A stretch of 64,000 nt of DNA from JAEUHM01 sp964538625. GTDB lineage: Bacteria > Verrucomicrobiota > Verrucomicrobiia > Verrucomicrobiales > Verrucomicrobiaceae. The translations under genes and the position numbers were made by a program. Position 1 is the stretch's first letter. Each line of letters begins with the position of its first letter. Shown piece after piece: positions 17,134-25,575 of this stretch. The notes under the pieces are model-generated. The model worked only from the letters and a program-made list of their open reading frames with translations. It did no database searches and was not told the DNA's origin. The stretch is from contig CAZIGH010000029.1 in assembly GCA_964538625.1 (NCBI GenBank), positions 1 through 64,000 of the forward strand, written 5' to 3'.

Positions 17134-18516
17134 TTATGAATCTACTTTGAGAGCGTAAAGGTCAGCGTCCTTGAGTTCAAAGCGCAGTTGCACGGACTTG
17201 CCTTTGAGCTTGGTCAGATCAAGCACCGGGGTTTCAAACTCGTCGCCAAAAAGTTCGTCCGAGCTCACTACGGCGCTGCCCTTTTCATCCAAAGCGTGGA
17301 CCTTCATCCAGCCCGCCGCAGAAGTAGAGTAGTTCAGCAGCAGTTTGGTGCCAGTCACGCGAATGGGTTTGGTGATGAGTTCACCGGTCTTGCCTTTGGC
17401 CCGAACGGAGGCAAAGCCTTGCTTCCGCACGGTTAGTCGGCGAATGCGGTGCGAGGGATGGCGATAGTGCTCGCTGATGTAGAGGCTCCACTCTGTGGGA
17501 CTCGAGATGACGATGCCATTGGCAGTCATGTTGTTGCGTTCCGTCCAGTTGAGCGGATCAGGTCCTGGGCGCACCCAAGCCTCCAGGAAAGGTCGGTCCC
17601 AGTGAACGCCGTCGCGGCTGGACATGAAGACGGCATCACTTACGCCCGGGCCTTCCGCATCCTGGATTTTTTTGCGGGTGGGGACAAATCGCTTCGGGAA
17701 GGAGAGAAACAAGTGCGGAGCAGTGGGGCAGGGCACGGTGGCTGAGGTGTAGAAGTGCTCGAAGGGGACGCCCTCGGCATACTGATGAGGAACACCAGGG
17801 GTCCAAGTGAGGAAGTCCTTCGAAGTACTGCTCTGCACGGCACGCACCTTGTTGCTGAAGATGCGGCTGAAGCACACGTAGCGAGAGCGGGTACTGTCAT
17901 AAAACGCCAGATTCTGAGAATCAAACGCGCCCTTGGTGAGAACCGGCGCGGGTTTGATCTTGCTCCAGTGGATGCCGTCGGCAGAAGCAAAGGCATACAA
18001 GCCACCCGGCGTCTCACCTTGATGCCAGTTTTTGCCCGGCTCCTTCACTCCTCCCAGCGCCTTGAAACGCTGGTCAGGCTTAGCATTGGGGTTGACATCG
18101 AGGAAGGGTGAAAAGTTGTGAGACTCCACGCCACGCCAGATCACATTGTTTTCCTTGGTCCCACCTGCTTCGATGAGGCCCAGCACGGGCCGTTTGAAGT
18201 GAATCCCGTCGGTGCTCTCCGCAACACACGTGACTTGGTCATCACTATGGTCGCTGTTGCCAGATGAACCACGATAGTACATGAGGATGCGGTTGTCCGC
18301 CTGGATGAGGGTGAAGTAGGCGCAGGTCACTCCTTCCCAGGGTTTGTTGGTCTCCAGCACCACTTCATGTTTCACTGGCTCATGGAGCTCCAGTTCTACG
18401 TTCTGCATTTTCGAGATCAGATAGTCATCGACGAACAGCTCCCACCGAGTCCCAATGTCCAGGGGAGCAGCAGCTTGGAGGGTGCAGGTAGTCAGCAGTA
18501 GGAAAATTCGATTCAT
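17134..18516 (-). CDS. Exported glycosyl-hydrolase-like beta-propeller protein
   Basis: A 460-residue protein with a short signal peptide (MNRIFLLLTTCTLQAAA). It opens with RWELFVDDYLI (about 23-33), a signature of a planctomycete/verrucomicrobial family related to five-bladed propeller glycoside hydrolases (GH43/GH32-like). Repeated ESTDGIHFKRP, SADGIHWSK and SRDGVHWDRP units (about 130-325) mark propeller blades, as in sialidase-like and GH32/43 folds. The C-terminal 110 residues form a beta-sandwich-like module. A role in polysaccharide breakdown is inferred. The ATG at 18514-18516 is preferred over the longer frame because it gives the signal peptide. It diverges from the SDR gene over 128 bp. 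Confidence 0.72.
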   Translation of the reverse strand: MNRIFLLLTTCTLQAAAPLDIGTRWELFVDDYLISKMQNVELELHEPVKHEVVLETNKPWEGVTCAYFTLIQADNRILMYYRGSSGNSDHSDDQVTCVAESTDGIHFKRPVLGLIEAGGTKENNVIWRGVESHNFSPFLDVNPNAKPDQRFKALGGVKEPGKNWHQGETPGGLYAFASADGIHWSKIKPAPVLTKGAFDSQNLAFYDSTRSRYVCFSRIFSNKVRAVQSSTSKDFLTWTPGVPHQYAEGVPFEHFYTSATVPCPTAPHLFLSFPKRFVPTRKKIQDAEGPGVSDAVFMSSRDGVHWDRPFLEAWVRPGPDPLNWTERNNMTANGIVISSPTEWSLYISEHYRHPSHRIRRLTVRKQGFASVRAKGKTGELITKPIRVTGTKLLLNYSTSAAGWMKVHALDEKGSAVVSSDELFGDEFETPVLDLTKLKGKSVQLRFELKDADLYALKVDS

Positions 18517-18644
18517 GAGAGAGTGAAATCCAACGGAGGGAATGGTGAGATGCTGCTGGCCTGAAGAGCAGACCAGAATGCCTTCTCGCGGTGATGGCGC
18601 TTCTTCGTGGTTGAAGAGTGCATGTTCGCCGCCCACGGTGGGGC

Positions 18645-19415
18645 ATGGCATCTTCTCTTTTTGATCTTACTGGCAGGGCGGCGTTGGTGACGGGTGGTTC
18701 CAAAGGGCTGGGCAAAGCGATGGCTCGCGGTTTCGCCGAGGCCGGTGCTGACGTGTTCATCTCATCACGCAGTGAGGACGAGCTGAAGGCTGCCGCAGCC
18801 GAGATCGGTGAGGGCTTGAGCGTGCGGGTGGAGTGGATGGTGGCCGACATGTGCGACCGCTCCGCAGTGAAAGCACTGGCAGATGAAGCCGTGCGCAGGC
18901 TGGGGAAAATCGACATTCTCGTAAACAACGCCGGGAGCAACCAGCCGCAGGCGATTGATGAAATCACAGATGAGGCATGGGACCGAATTGTGGAGCTGGA
19001 CCTCACGTCCTGCATGGCCATGACCCGATACCTGGTGCCAGGCATGAAGAAGCGCCGCTGGGGCAGGGTGATCCATATCTCCTCGGTGCTGGGAGTAGGC
19101 AGCAAGGAGAAGCGAAACGTGTATTCTGCCTGCAAGGCGGGCTTGATAGGCTTGGCGAAGGCGAGCGCCATAGACCTAGGCACGTACAACATCACCGTGA
19201 ACTGTCTGTGCCCCGGGCCGTTTCTGACGGATTTGCCGGGTTCTCTGTTGAGTCCGGCGGAGAAGCAGGCCTTTGCGGATCGTACTGCGCTGAAGCGCTG
19301 GGGTGAGCCTCGTGAGCTCGCTGGACCCGCGCTGCTGCTTGCCAGCGAGGCTGGCAGCTACATCACCGGTGAGGCCTTGCTCGTGGATGGCGGCGCTTTT
19401 GCCAGAGCGTTGTAG
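18645..19415 (+). CDS. Short-chain dehydrogenase/reductase (classical SDR)
   Basis: A 256-residue NAD(P)-dependent oxidoreductase with the classical set: cofactor motif TGGSKGLG (16-23), NNAG (94-97), catalytic Ser in HISSVLG (146/147), Tyr160 and Lys164 in YSACK, and the C-terminal YITGEALLVDGGA. The sequence is closest in style to gluconate 5-dehydrogenase/FabG-like enzymes, so a sugar, polyol or 3-ketoacyl substrate is possible. The start at 18645 is preceded by GGTGGGG and removes a 9-residue tail of the longer frame. It stands alone between a divergent propeller gene and argB. Confidence 0.88.
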   Translation: MASSLFDLTGRAALVTGGSKGLGKAMARGFAEAGADVFISSRSEDELKAAAAEIGEGLSVRVEWMVADMCDRSAVKALADEAVRRLGKIDILVNNAGSNQPQAIDEITDEAWDRIVELDLTSCMAMTRYLVPGMKKRRWGRVIHISSVLGVGSKEKRNVYSACKAGLIGLAKASAIDLGTYNITVNCLCPGPFLTDLPGSLLSPAEKQAFADRTALKRWGEPRELAGPALLLASEAGSYITGEALLVDGGAFARAL

Positions 19416-19529
19416 CTTCCGGTGACGACCTGACTGACACGCTTTCGAGGCCAAGTCGTTGCGGAAGAAGTTCAACGGCCATGTTGACGCGGGTGCGCTT
19501 TGCACTTTTCTTGCCCGCTTCCCCACGTC

Positions 19530-20414
19530 ATGTCCGCCCTAGATTCACCCATCGCCAAAGCCGACGTCCTCCTAGAGGCCCTGCCCTACATGCAGGGATT
19601 TCGTGGCAAAACGTTTCTCATCAAGGTGGGTGGCAGCGCCATGGAAGACCCTAGACTGGTGGATGGTTTTCTGCGGGACATCGTCTTCCTCGAAGCTGCG
19701 GGCATCAATCCCGTACTCGTACACGGCGGCGGCAAGGCTATCTCAAAAGCCATGAAGGACGCGGGTCTGGAGGCGCACTTCATTGGTGGTATGAGAGTGA
19801 CGGATGATGCCACCATCAGCATCGTCGAGCAGACGCTTGCCCGAGTCATCAATCCCGAAATCGTGGAGAAGATCAATGCCTTTGGCGGCAGTGCCGTGGG
19901 TCTGCCCGGCACGGAGGTGTTTGTGGGTGAGAAAATGCTGGGACATGATCCTGGCTCAGGCAGAGATGTGGACATTGGCTGGGTGGGACGCGTCACGGAT
20001 TGCAAGCTGGATATTGTCAAGGCTCTGGTGGACGGGGAATATGTGCCCTGCGTCTCGCCCGTGGCGCGGGACAAGGCCACAGGCCGCACGCTCAACGTGA
20101 ACGCTGACCTCGCTGCCTGCGCGCTTGCCACTCGGCTAAAGGCACACAAGCTCATCTTCATCAGTGATGTACTTGGCGTCATGCGTGATCCCCAAAATGC
20201 CACCACGCTCATCCCCAGTCTGGATGAACCCGCCTTTCGGCAGTTGAAAGCTGAAGGCGTCATTTCAGGCGGCATGATTCCCAAGGTGGACAGTGCACTG
20301 GAGTCCCTCCATGGCGGCGTAGGTAAGGTCCACCTCATTGATGGACGCATCCCGCACGCACTCATCCTCGAAATCTTCACAGACATCGGCATCGGTACCG
20401 AAATCACCTTGTAA
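19530..20414 (+). CDS. argB: Acetylglutamate kinase
   Basis: Phosphorylates N-acetylglutamate, the second step of arginine synthesis. The 294-residue protein has the amino-acid-kinase fold marks IKVGGSAMED (from residue 31, Lys32), VHGGGK and the ATP-site segment ending SGGMIPKV. It keeps the N-terminal helix (AKADVLLEALPYMQGF, residues 9-24) found in arginine-inhibited, hexameric acetylglutamate kinases and absent from the insensitive E. coli type. Feedback inhibition by arginine is therefore likely. A longer in-frame ATG at 19500 is rejected as unconserved. It leads a compact arg cluster; argD follows after 9 bp. Confidence 0.95.
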   Translation: MSALDSPIAKADVLLEALPYMQGFRGKTFLIKVGGSAMEDPRLVDGFLRDIVFLEAAGINPVLVHGGGKAISKAMKDAGLEAHFIGGMRVTDDATISIVEQTLARVINPEIVEKINAFGGSAVGLPGTEVFVGEKMLGHDPGSGRDVDIGWVGRVTDCKLDIVKALVDGEYVPCVSPVARDKATGRTLNVNADLAACALATRLKAHKLIFISDVLGVMRDPQNATTLIPSLDEPAFRQLKAEGVISGGMIPKVDSALESLHGGVGKVHLIDGRIPHALILEIFTDIGIGTEITL

Positions 20415-20423
20415 CCCACCTCC

Positions 20424-21686
20424 ATGACCCACGACGAACAGCTCAATAGGTATGTCCTTCCGAACTACGGACGCTACGACTTGTGGCCTGTACGAGGGGA
20501 AGGTGCCCGGGTGTGGGACAGGGATGGAAAGGAGTATCTCGACTTTGCCGGAGGCGTGGCCGTGTGTCCGCTCGGTCACTGCCATCCTGCGGTAGTGGAA
20601 GCGCTGACCGAGCAGGCTAGAACGCTCATACACGTTTCCAACTGGTACTGCATCGACAAACAGGCTGAGCTGGCGCAGGTGCTGGCTGAGGATGTGGTGG
20701 GTATCGATGGAAAGTCGTTCTTCTGCAACAGCGGAGCCGAGGCGAACGAAGGCTTGCTCAAGCTGGCGAGGCGTTACGGCGTCACCGTACGCAACTTGGT
20801 GAAACCCAAGATCATCACCTTCAGCAATAGCTTCCATGGGCGCACCCTGGGGGCCATGTTTGCTACCGAACAGAAGAAAATCTGGGGAGATTTCGGCCTC
20901 ACGCCCGAAGAGTTGGGCTACCTTCACCTTCCGTTCAACGACGTGGCTGCGCTCGAACAGGCCTTTGCATCCAACCCGGATGTGGCAGCCATTCTCGTAG
21001 AGCCGATTCAGGGTGAAAGTGGCGTCAATGCCGTGACGCCTGATTTTCTGCGTGCGGCACAGCGTCTGTGCCGGGCTCACCAGGCGCTGCTCCTGCTGGA
21101 TGAAGTGCAGTGCAGCTTCGGTAGGGCAGGGGAGATGGCAGGCTGGAAGGCGGTCCTACCCGGCGATGAAATACAGCCAGATGGCGTCAGTTGGGCAAAG
21201 GCGATAGGTTCCGGTTATCCGCTTGGTGCCTTTTGGGTGCGCAACACCCCCGTGGCTGACGGACGGCTGCTGTGTGACATCCTGGGCCCCGGCACCCATG
21301 GCACCACCTATGGCGGCTCGCCGCTGGCCTGTGCGGTGGGGCTTGCGGTCATTCGCACCATTTTGAATGAGAACCTCTGCAACAACGCGAAGAACCTGGG
21401 CACCCACGTGGCAGCAGAAGTGCGTGGCTGGCAGCATCCGCTGGTTAAAGAGGTGAGGCAGCTTGGTCTGTTCATCGGCTTCGATCTTGCTTCGGACATC
21501 TTAGCGCGGCTCTCCGGAGATAAGGCACCTTCCATTTACGTGGCAGGAAAGTTGCTCAAGGCGGGATTGATGACCGTTCCTGCCGGACCCAACGTTGTGC
21601 GCTGGCTCCCGCCACTCAACATCACCCAGGTAGAAGCCAGTCAAGCTCTCAGCATCCAGAAACGGGTGCTGGACGAACTCTTGTAA
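20424..21686 (+). CDS. argD: Acetylornithine aminotransferase
   Basis: PLP-dependent class III aminotransferase converting N-acetylglutamate-5-semialdehyde to N2-acetylornithine. The 420-residue protein shows FFCNSGAEANE (99-109, phosphate-binding), FSNSFHGRTLG (133-143), the cofactor Asp in LLLLDEVQCSFGR (222-234), and the Schiff-base Lys259 in SWAKAIGSGYPLGAF. The length and the flanking argB and argF support ArgD over 4-aminobutyrate or ornithine transaminase. A few positions differ from the commonest consensus (SWAKAIGSG where TLAKGLGGG is usual), but the lysine is kept. The stop is 3 bp before argF. Confidence 0.93.
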   Translation: MTHDEQLNRYVLPNYGRYDLWPVRGEGARVWDRDGKEYLDFAGGVAVCPLGHCHPAVVEALTEQARTLIHVSNWYCIDKQAELAQVLAEDVVGIDGKSFFCNSGAEANEGLLKLARRYGVTVRNLVKPKIITFSNSFHGRTLGAMFATEQKKIWGDFGLTPEELGYLHLPFNDVAALEQAFASNPDVAAILVEPIQGESGVNAVTPDFLRAAQRLCRAHQALLLLDEVQCSFGRAGEMAGWKAVLPGDEIQPDGVSWAKAIGSGYPLGAFWVRNTPVADGRLLCDILGPGTHGTTYGGSPLACAVGLAVIRTILNENLCNNAKNLGTHVAAEVRGWQHPLVKEVRQLGLFIGFDLASDILARLSGDKAPSIYVAGKLLKAGLMTVPAGPNVVRWLPPLNITQVEASQALSIQKRVLDELL

Positions 21687-21689
21687 CTC

Positions 21690-22589
21690 ATGAAGCATTT
21701 CCTCTCCATCGAAGAACTCAGCGCCCCCCAGATCGAGTCCCTGCTCGTGCTCGCAGCCGAACTGAAGCGGAAGCGCAAGGCTTCACCACAAGTGCTCGCC
21801 GGTCAGACTTGGGCGCTCATTTTCAACAAGTCCTCCACCCGCACCAGGGTCAGCTTTGAAGTGGGAGTGCGTGAACTCGGAGGTTCACCCATGTTCCTCT
21901 CCGGCAGCGAGATGCAGCTGGGGCGTGGCGAACCTGTGAGAGACACTGCCCGCGTACTCGGCCGTATGGTGGACGGCGCGGTCATTCGCACCTTTGCCCA
22001 GCAGGACGTGGTGGACTTCGCCGCATACAGCAAGATTCCCACTGTTAATGCACTCACTGATGACGAGCATCCTTGCCAAATCATCGCTGACTTGCAGACC
22101 ATCGTGGAACGCTTCGGCTCCTGGAAGGGGCGAAAGGTCTGCTTCCTTGGTGATGGGGATTGCAATGTCGCACGCTCATGGATCTGGGCCAGCGCGCGGC
22201 TTGGATTCGAACTCAGCATTGGCGCGCCCGTACCCTTTCAACCCGCCGCTTCCTTCATGGAACGTGTGCCTGGTGGCACGGTCACGGTAGAGGCAGATCC
22301 CAAAAGGGCTGTCGCCGGTTGCGACGTGGTTTACACTGACGTGTGGGTGAGCATGGGCAAGGAAGCCGAATCCGCTGACCGACTGAAGATTCTCGGAGCG
22401 TACCAAATCAACCATGAACTCATGGCGGCGGCCAACTCTGGGGCCATCGTCATGCACTGCTTGCCCGCCTACCGCGGTAAGGAGATTACGGATGAGCTGA
22501 TGGAAGCCCACGCGGATGTCATCTTTGACGAGGCGGAAAATCGGCTCCACGCACAAAAAGCCGTGCTGGTGGAACTCAGCCGGGGCTGA
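21690..22589 (+). CDS. argF: Ornithine carbamoyltransferase
   Basis: Joins carbamoyl phosphate and ornithine to make citrulline. The 299-residue protein has the carbamoyl-phosphate motif SSTRTR (48-53), HPCQIIADL, and the ornithine-site motif HCLPAYRGKEI near the C-terminus, so it is an ornithine and not an aspartate or acetylornithine transcarbamylase. It is the last gene of argB-argD-argF, with a 3-bp gap after argD. The hairpin at 22605-22635 lies just downstream. Confidence 0.95.
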   Translation: MKHFLSIEELSAPQIESLLVLAAELKRKRKASPQVLAGQTWALIFNKSSTRTRVSFEVGVRELGGSPMFLSGSEMQLGRGEPVRDTARVLGRMVDGAVIRTFAQQDVVDFAAYSKIPTVNALTDDEHPCQIIADLQTIVERFGSWKGRKVCFLGDGDCNVARSWIWASARLGFELSIGAPVPFQPAASFMERVPGGTVTVEADPKRAVAGCDVVYTDVWVSMGKEAESADRLKILGAYQINHELMAAANSGAIVMHCLPAYRGKEITDELMEAHADVIFDEAENRLHAQKAVLVELSRG

Positions 22590-22596
22590 TTCCCCC

Positions 22597-22635
22597 CAAA
22601 AAAACAACCCGCAGCCTCGATAAGGCTGCGGGTTG
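22597..22635 (-). terminator. Intrinsic terminator of the lipoprotein gene, probably shared with argF
   Basis: A perfect 12-bp inverted repeat, CAACCCGCAGCC (22605-22616) and its complement (22624-22635), with a 7-base loop. On the minus strand it is followed by a run of seven or eight T (the A-run at 22597-22604), so it terminates the lipoprotein transcript. On the plus strand the same hairpin follows argF by 15 bp but lacks a T-run. Confidence 0.9.
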
Positions 22636-22665
22636 ATGAATGGCGTAGAGAGACTCCGGGGTGGC

Positions 22666-23025
22666 TTACTGCTGGGGCGCGGGTGCCGTAGGTTCGGTGG
22701 CCTCTTTCACCGCCGTGGCAGCTTCATTGATGGCGGCCTTGGCAGCGTTTGCCGCCTCTTTGGCTTCTTCTGTCACCTTGCCAGCGGCTTCTTTGGCCTC
22801 CTCAGCTACCTTTTCGGCAGCTTCTTTGGCCTTTTCGGCAGCCTCCGTGCCGGCTTCCTTGGCCGCATCGATGGCAGCCTTCGTAGCGTCACCGGCCGCC
22901 TCGGCAGCTTCCTTCACTTTTTTGGCGGCTTCGTCCGCCTTGGCTTTCGCCGCGTCGTTTTCGGACTTACCGCAAGAGACAAGACCCAGGGTCAGGAGGG
23001 CAGCGAGAATGAGATGTGTTTTCAT
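22666..23025 (-). CDS. Small lipoprotein with LEA-like 11-residue repeats
   Basis: A 119-residue lipoprotein: signal peptide MKTHLILAALLTLGL, then lipobox VSC with Cys18. The mature part is almost only Ala, Lys, Glu and Asp and is built of degenerate 11-residue units such as AAEKAKEAAEK and VAEEAKEAAGK, like group 3 LEA proteins, ending in a Pro/Ala/Gln tail. It should be a long amphipathic helix lying against membranes or tethered to the cell wall. Roles in desiccation or envelope stability are known for this repeat class but only inferred here. It is monocistronic with its own terminator and diverges from cysJ. Confidence 0.75.
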   Translation of the reverse strand: MKTHLILAALLTLGLVSCGKSENDAAKAKADEAAKKVKEAAEAAGDATKAAIDAAKEAGTEAAEKAKEAAEKVAEEAKEAAGKVTEEAKEAANAAKAAINEAATAVKEATEPTAPAPQQ

Positions 23026-23152
23026 AGGATGAGATCAGGTTGAGGTGGGACGAACAGTCTGACGTGTTCAGACCCTTTTGTAAACGACTTCCGGTGTTTC
23101 AAAGCTGCCTCTTTCGGCATGGAGGTTGCTGTTTGGGAGAATAGTCACGTGC

Positions 23153-23180
23153 TTGACTGCCGCTGTCCGTTCCCTAGTTT
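23153..23180 (+). promoter_or_regulatory. Candidate promoter of cysJ
   Basis: TTGACT (23153-23158), a 16-bp spacer and TAGTTT (23175-23180), 53 bases before the ATG at 23234. Unlike several other candidates in the window, this one would give a normal 5' leader. Read by eye. Confidence 0.35.
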
Positions 23181-23233
23181 GCCCCCCCACGTTTTACACT
23201 CCAACAAGACAACCCAAATCCACACCCCCAGAA

Positions 23234-24397
23234 ATGTCCGACGCCGCCCCAGCCGCAAAGCCCATTTACAACGTCAAGAATCCTTTCCTGGCGCGGCTCA
23301 AATCCGCACGAGATCTCTCCTGCGATGGCGCACCCAAGCACACCAAGCACTATGAGCTGGACCTGGCAGGTTCGGGGTTGGAGTACATTCCGGGGGACTC
23401 TCTGGCCGTGCAGCCTACGAATGATCCCGTGCTTGTAGATGACACGCTCAGAGCGCTTGGCTTCAGCGGGGATGAAGTGGTGACTCATGCCAAGACTGCT
23501 GCTCAGGTTCCCATTCGCCAGGCACTCATCGAGGGCAGTTCCATTACCGAGGTGGACAACAAGCTCATCAAGGCCATCGTGGCGAAGACGGGTGGCACTT
23601 CGCCGCTCGCGCCGTATCTGCTGCCGGAGAACAAGGAAGAGCTAAAGAAGTATCTTTGGGGCCGCTTTGTCATTGATCTTCTGCTGGAGAATCCCACGGC
23701 CAAGTTCGAGCCGCAAGAGTTCATCAGCTGCCTGAAGAAGCTCAACATCCGCCTGTATTCCATCTCCTCTAGCCTCAAGGCGCATCCGGAGGAAGTGCAC
23801 CTCACCGTGGCCACCGTGCGCTACGAAAGCCACGGCAGACAGCGTGGAGGAGTCGCATCCACCTTCCTGGCGGAGCGCGTCACGCCAGAGACCAAGATTC
23901 CTGTTTTCGTAAATCCGGGTAAGGGCTTCCGTCTCCCGGACCCTTCCGAGGATGTACCTGTGATCTTCTGCGGGCCAGGCACCGGCATTGCTCCCTTCCG
24001 AGCCTTCCTGGAAGAGCGCAGAGCCACGCAGGCCAAAGGAAAAGCTTGGTTGTTCTTCGGCGAAGTGAGCGAGAGGACTTGCAACTTTTACGCAGACGAG
24101 TGGGAGGGGTATCTGGCGGATGGCACGCTGACCAAACTCACCACGGCATGGTCCCGTGACCAGGCGGAGAAGATCTACGTTCAGCACAAGATGCTGGAGA
24201 ACAGCGCGGAACTCTTTGCCTGGCTGGAGCAGGGAGCCATTTTCTACGTCTGCGGTGATGCCTCTCGCATGGCGGTGGACGTGGACAAGGCGCTGCACAC
24301 GATCGTGGAGAAGGAGGGTGGCAAAACACCGGAAGAAGCCATCGCCTACATGGCTGCATTGAAAGAAGCCAAACGCTACCGCCGCGACGTGTATTGA
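23234..24397 (+). CDS. cysJ: Sulfite reductase flavoprotein subunit, flavodoxin-less form
   Basis: A 387-residue NADPH-FAD reductase of the CysJ/cytochrome P450 reductase family. Motifs are LEYIPGDSLAVQP (about 46-58), the FAD-binding RLYSISSS (about 175-182), NADPH-binding GPGTGIAPFRAFLEE (about 250-264), a C-terminal YVCGDASRMAVDV, and the terminal RRDVY typical of CysJ. The FMN-binding flavodoxin domain of classical CysJ (about 600 residues) is absent, so electrons would pass from FAD to a separate carrier or directly to a haem or iron-sulfur subunit. No cysI or flavodoxin gene is adjacent. The longer frame upstream is rejected as unconserved. Confidence 0.82.
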   Translation: MSDAAPAAKPIYNVKNPFLARLKSARDLSCDGAPKHTKHYELDLAGSGLEYIPGDSLAVQPTNDPVLVDDTLRALGFSGDEVVTHAKTAAQVPIRQALIEGSSITEVDNKLIKAIVAKTGGTSPLAPYLLPENKEELKKYLWGRFVIDLLLENPTAKFEPQEFISCLKKLNIRLYSISSSLKAHPEEVHLTVATVRYESHGRQRGGVASTFLAERVTPETKIPVFVNPGKGFRLPDPSEDVPVIFCGPGTGIAPFRAFLEERRATQAKGKAWLFFGEVSERTCNFYADEWEGYLADGTLTKLTTAWSRDQAEKIYVQHKMLENSAELFAWLEQGAIFYVCGDASRMAVDVDKALHTIVEKEGGKTPEEAIAYMAALKEAKRYRRDVY

Positions 24398-24405
24398 GAC
24401 GCAAC

Positions 24406-24424
24406 CAGACGGGCAATCCGTCTG
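24406..24424. terminator. Weak hairpin between convergent cysJ and cdd
   Basis: CAGACGG (24406-24412) and CCGTCTG (24418-24424) form a 7-bp stem with a 5-base loop in the 34-bp gap between the two stops. There is no T-run on either strand, so termination is only possible. Confidence 0.4.
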
Positions 24425-24431
24425 CCTGCCA

Positions 24432-24821
24432 CTAGCCTAGGCTGAAGGTGGCGGGCAGCAGTTCTGGGATGGTGCGGGTTACCAGTTCTCCATTTTGCAG
24501 AAACCAGACTCTCGTTTCTGGAGTGGCGAACTCCGCCATGACCTGTCTGCACGCACCACACGGCGGAAACTCCAAGCCAAGAGCTATCACTACCAGTTCC
24601 CGGATGCGGAAGGCGGGCCCTTCAGCCGCAACGCCACTGAAGATGGCATTCCTTTCCCCGCAGATGGTGAGACCGTAGGAGGCGTTCTCCACGTTGCAGC
24701 CAAGATGGACGGCCCCGGACTGCGAAAGCAGCGCACAGCCAACATGCACTCCGGAGTAGGGTGAGTGCGCGTTGGCTGCGACCTCTCTAGCTTGAGCCAG
24801 GAGCTGCTCAGTGGTGACCAT
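24432..24821 (-). CDS. cdd: Cytidine deaminase
   Basis: Deaminates cytidine and deoxycytidine to uridine in pyrimidine salvage. At 129 residues it is of the short, homotetrameric type with three Cys zinc ligands: Cys54 in CGERNAI (with the catalytic Glu56), and Cys88 and Cys91 in PPCGACRQV. CGE in place of the usual CAE is a conservative change. SPYSGVHVGCALL (20-32) and NVENASYG (43-50) build the nucleoside site. The start lies 2 bp after the stop of the DUF1080 gene, so the two are co-transcribed despite unrelated functions. Confidence 0.92.
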   Translation of the reverse strand: MVTTEQLLAQAREVAANAHSPYSGVHVGCALLSQSGAVHLGCNVENASYGLTICGERNAIFSGVAAEGPAFRIRELVVIALGLEFPPCGACRQVMAEFATPETRVWFLQNGELVTRTIPELLPATFSLG

Positions 24822-24823
24822 GC

Positions 24824-25519
24824 TTACTTGATCTCACGGAACTTCACGTTCCGCCAGCGGACGCTATACGGGCCAGTTCCTTTCTTGATGCCATGCACCT
24901 GGAAGCCGATGAACCCCTCTGGATCACCGGGCTGTTTGAAGTCGGCCGTGGGCACTCCGTTCACCCAGCTTTGATAGTGATCTCCAACGACTTTGATGCG
25001 GTAGTGATTCCACTCGCCCTTTTTGAAGGCTGCCTTTGCCTCTTCCGTGCGGACGGCCTCCGTGTCGGTGAGCAGACTCCACCAGGTGCCGCGTCGTGCC
25101 TCATCGTAGAAGTTTCCGGCGGTGCCATTGATGGCGATCTCGCACTGCGGGCCATAGACGCGGCCGGCGGGTAGGGGCTTGTCGTTCTTGCTGCCTTCTG
25201 GTGCGGGGTCGCCCTCTTTTGCGATCTTGCTGCGCACCTGCACGCCTGAGTTCAACTCGTCATCCACATTGACTTCAAACTCCAGCTCGAAGTCTTTGAA
25301 TGGACCCTTTACGAGAAAGGTGTTGGGGCTGCCTTCTGTGGTGGTGCCTACAAGCACGCCGTCCTCCACTTTGTAAGTGGCGGTGCCGCTGACAATCTGC
25401 CCATCCAGCTTGCCATCTGCAAACCAGTGCTGCCAGCTCTGAGCGGCGGACTTTTCTTCTGCGATTCCGGCGACGGCGGCCAGTGCGCCAAGGGATAGTG
25501 CTATGAATGCTTTCTTCAT
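24824..25519 (-). CDS. DUF1080 (3-keto-disaccharide hydrolase) family protein, exported
   Basis: A 231-residue secreted protein with signal peptide MKKAFIALSLGALAAVAGIA. It has the DUF1080 concanavalin-like jelly-roll outline: WQHWFADGKLDGQ (about 29-41), VEDGVLVGTTTEG, DFELEFEVNVDDELNSGVQVRSK (about 77-99), and GRVYGPQCEI. Characterised relatives cleave 3-keto-glycosides or otherwise act on sugars; many are uncharacterised. The family is strongly expanded in Verrucomicrobiota, Planctomycetota and Bacteroidota. It is followed by cdd with a 2-bp gap. Which glycoside it binds or cleaves cannot be read from the sequence. Confidence 0.82.
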   Translation of the reverse strand: MKKAFIALSLGALAAVAGIAEEKSAAQSWQHWFADGKLDGQIVSGTATYKVEDGVLVGTTTEGSPNTFLVKGPFKDFELEFEVNVDDELNSGVQVRSKIAKEGDPAPEGSKNDKPLPAGRVYGPQCEIAINGTAGNFYDEARRGTWWSLLTDTEAVRTEEAKAAFKKGEWNHYRIKVVGDHYQSWVNGVPTADFKQPGDPEGFIGFQVHGIKKGTGPYSVRWRNVKFREIK

Positions 25520-25575
25520 GGGGCAGACGAAACGGATGTAGCCGGTGGCAGCTTGCTTGTGATCTTGGGATTCTT

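Noticed and set aside
20265..21080. 271-codon minus-strand frame opposite argB/argD
   Set aside because: Overlaps two well-supported enzymes and has no recognisable family features.
22633..23043. 136-codon Gly/Phe-rich plus-strand frame
   Set aside because: It is the antisense of the Ala/Lys/Glu repeat lipoprotein, and the repeats make a long open frame by chance.
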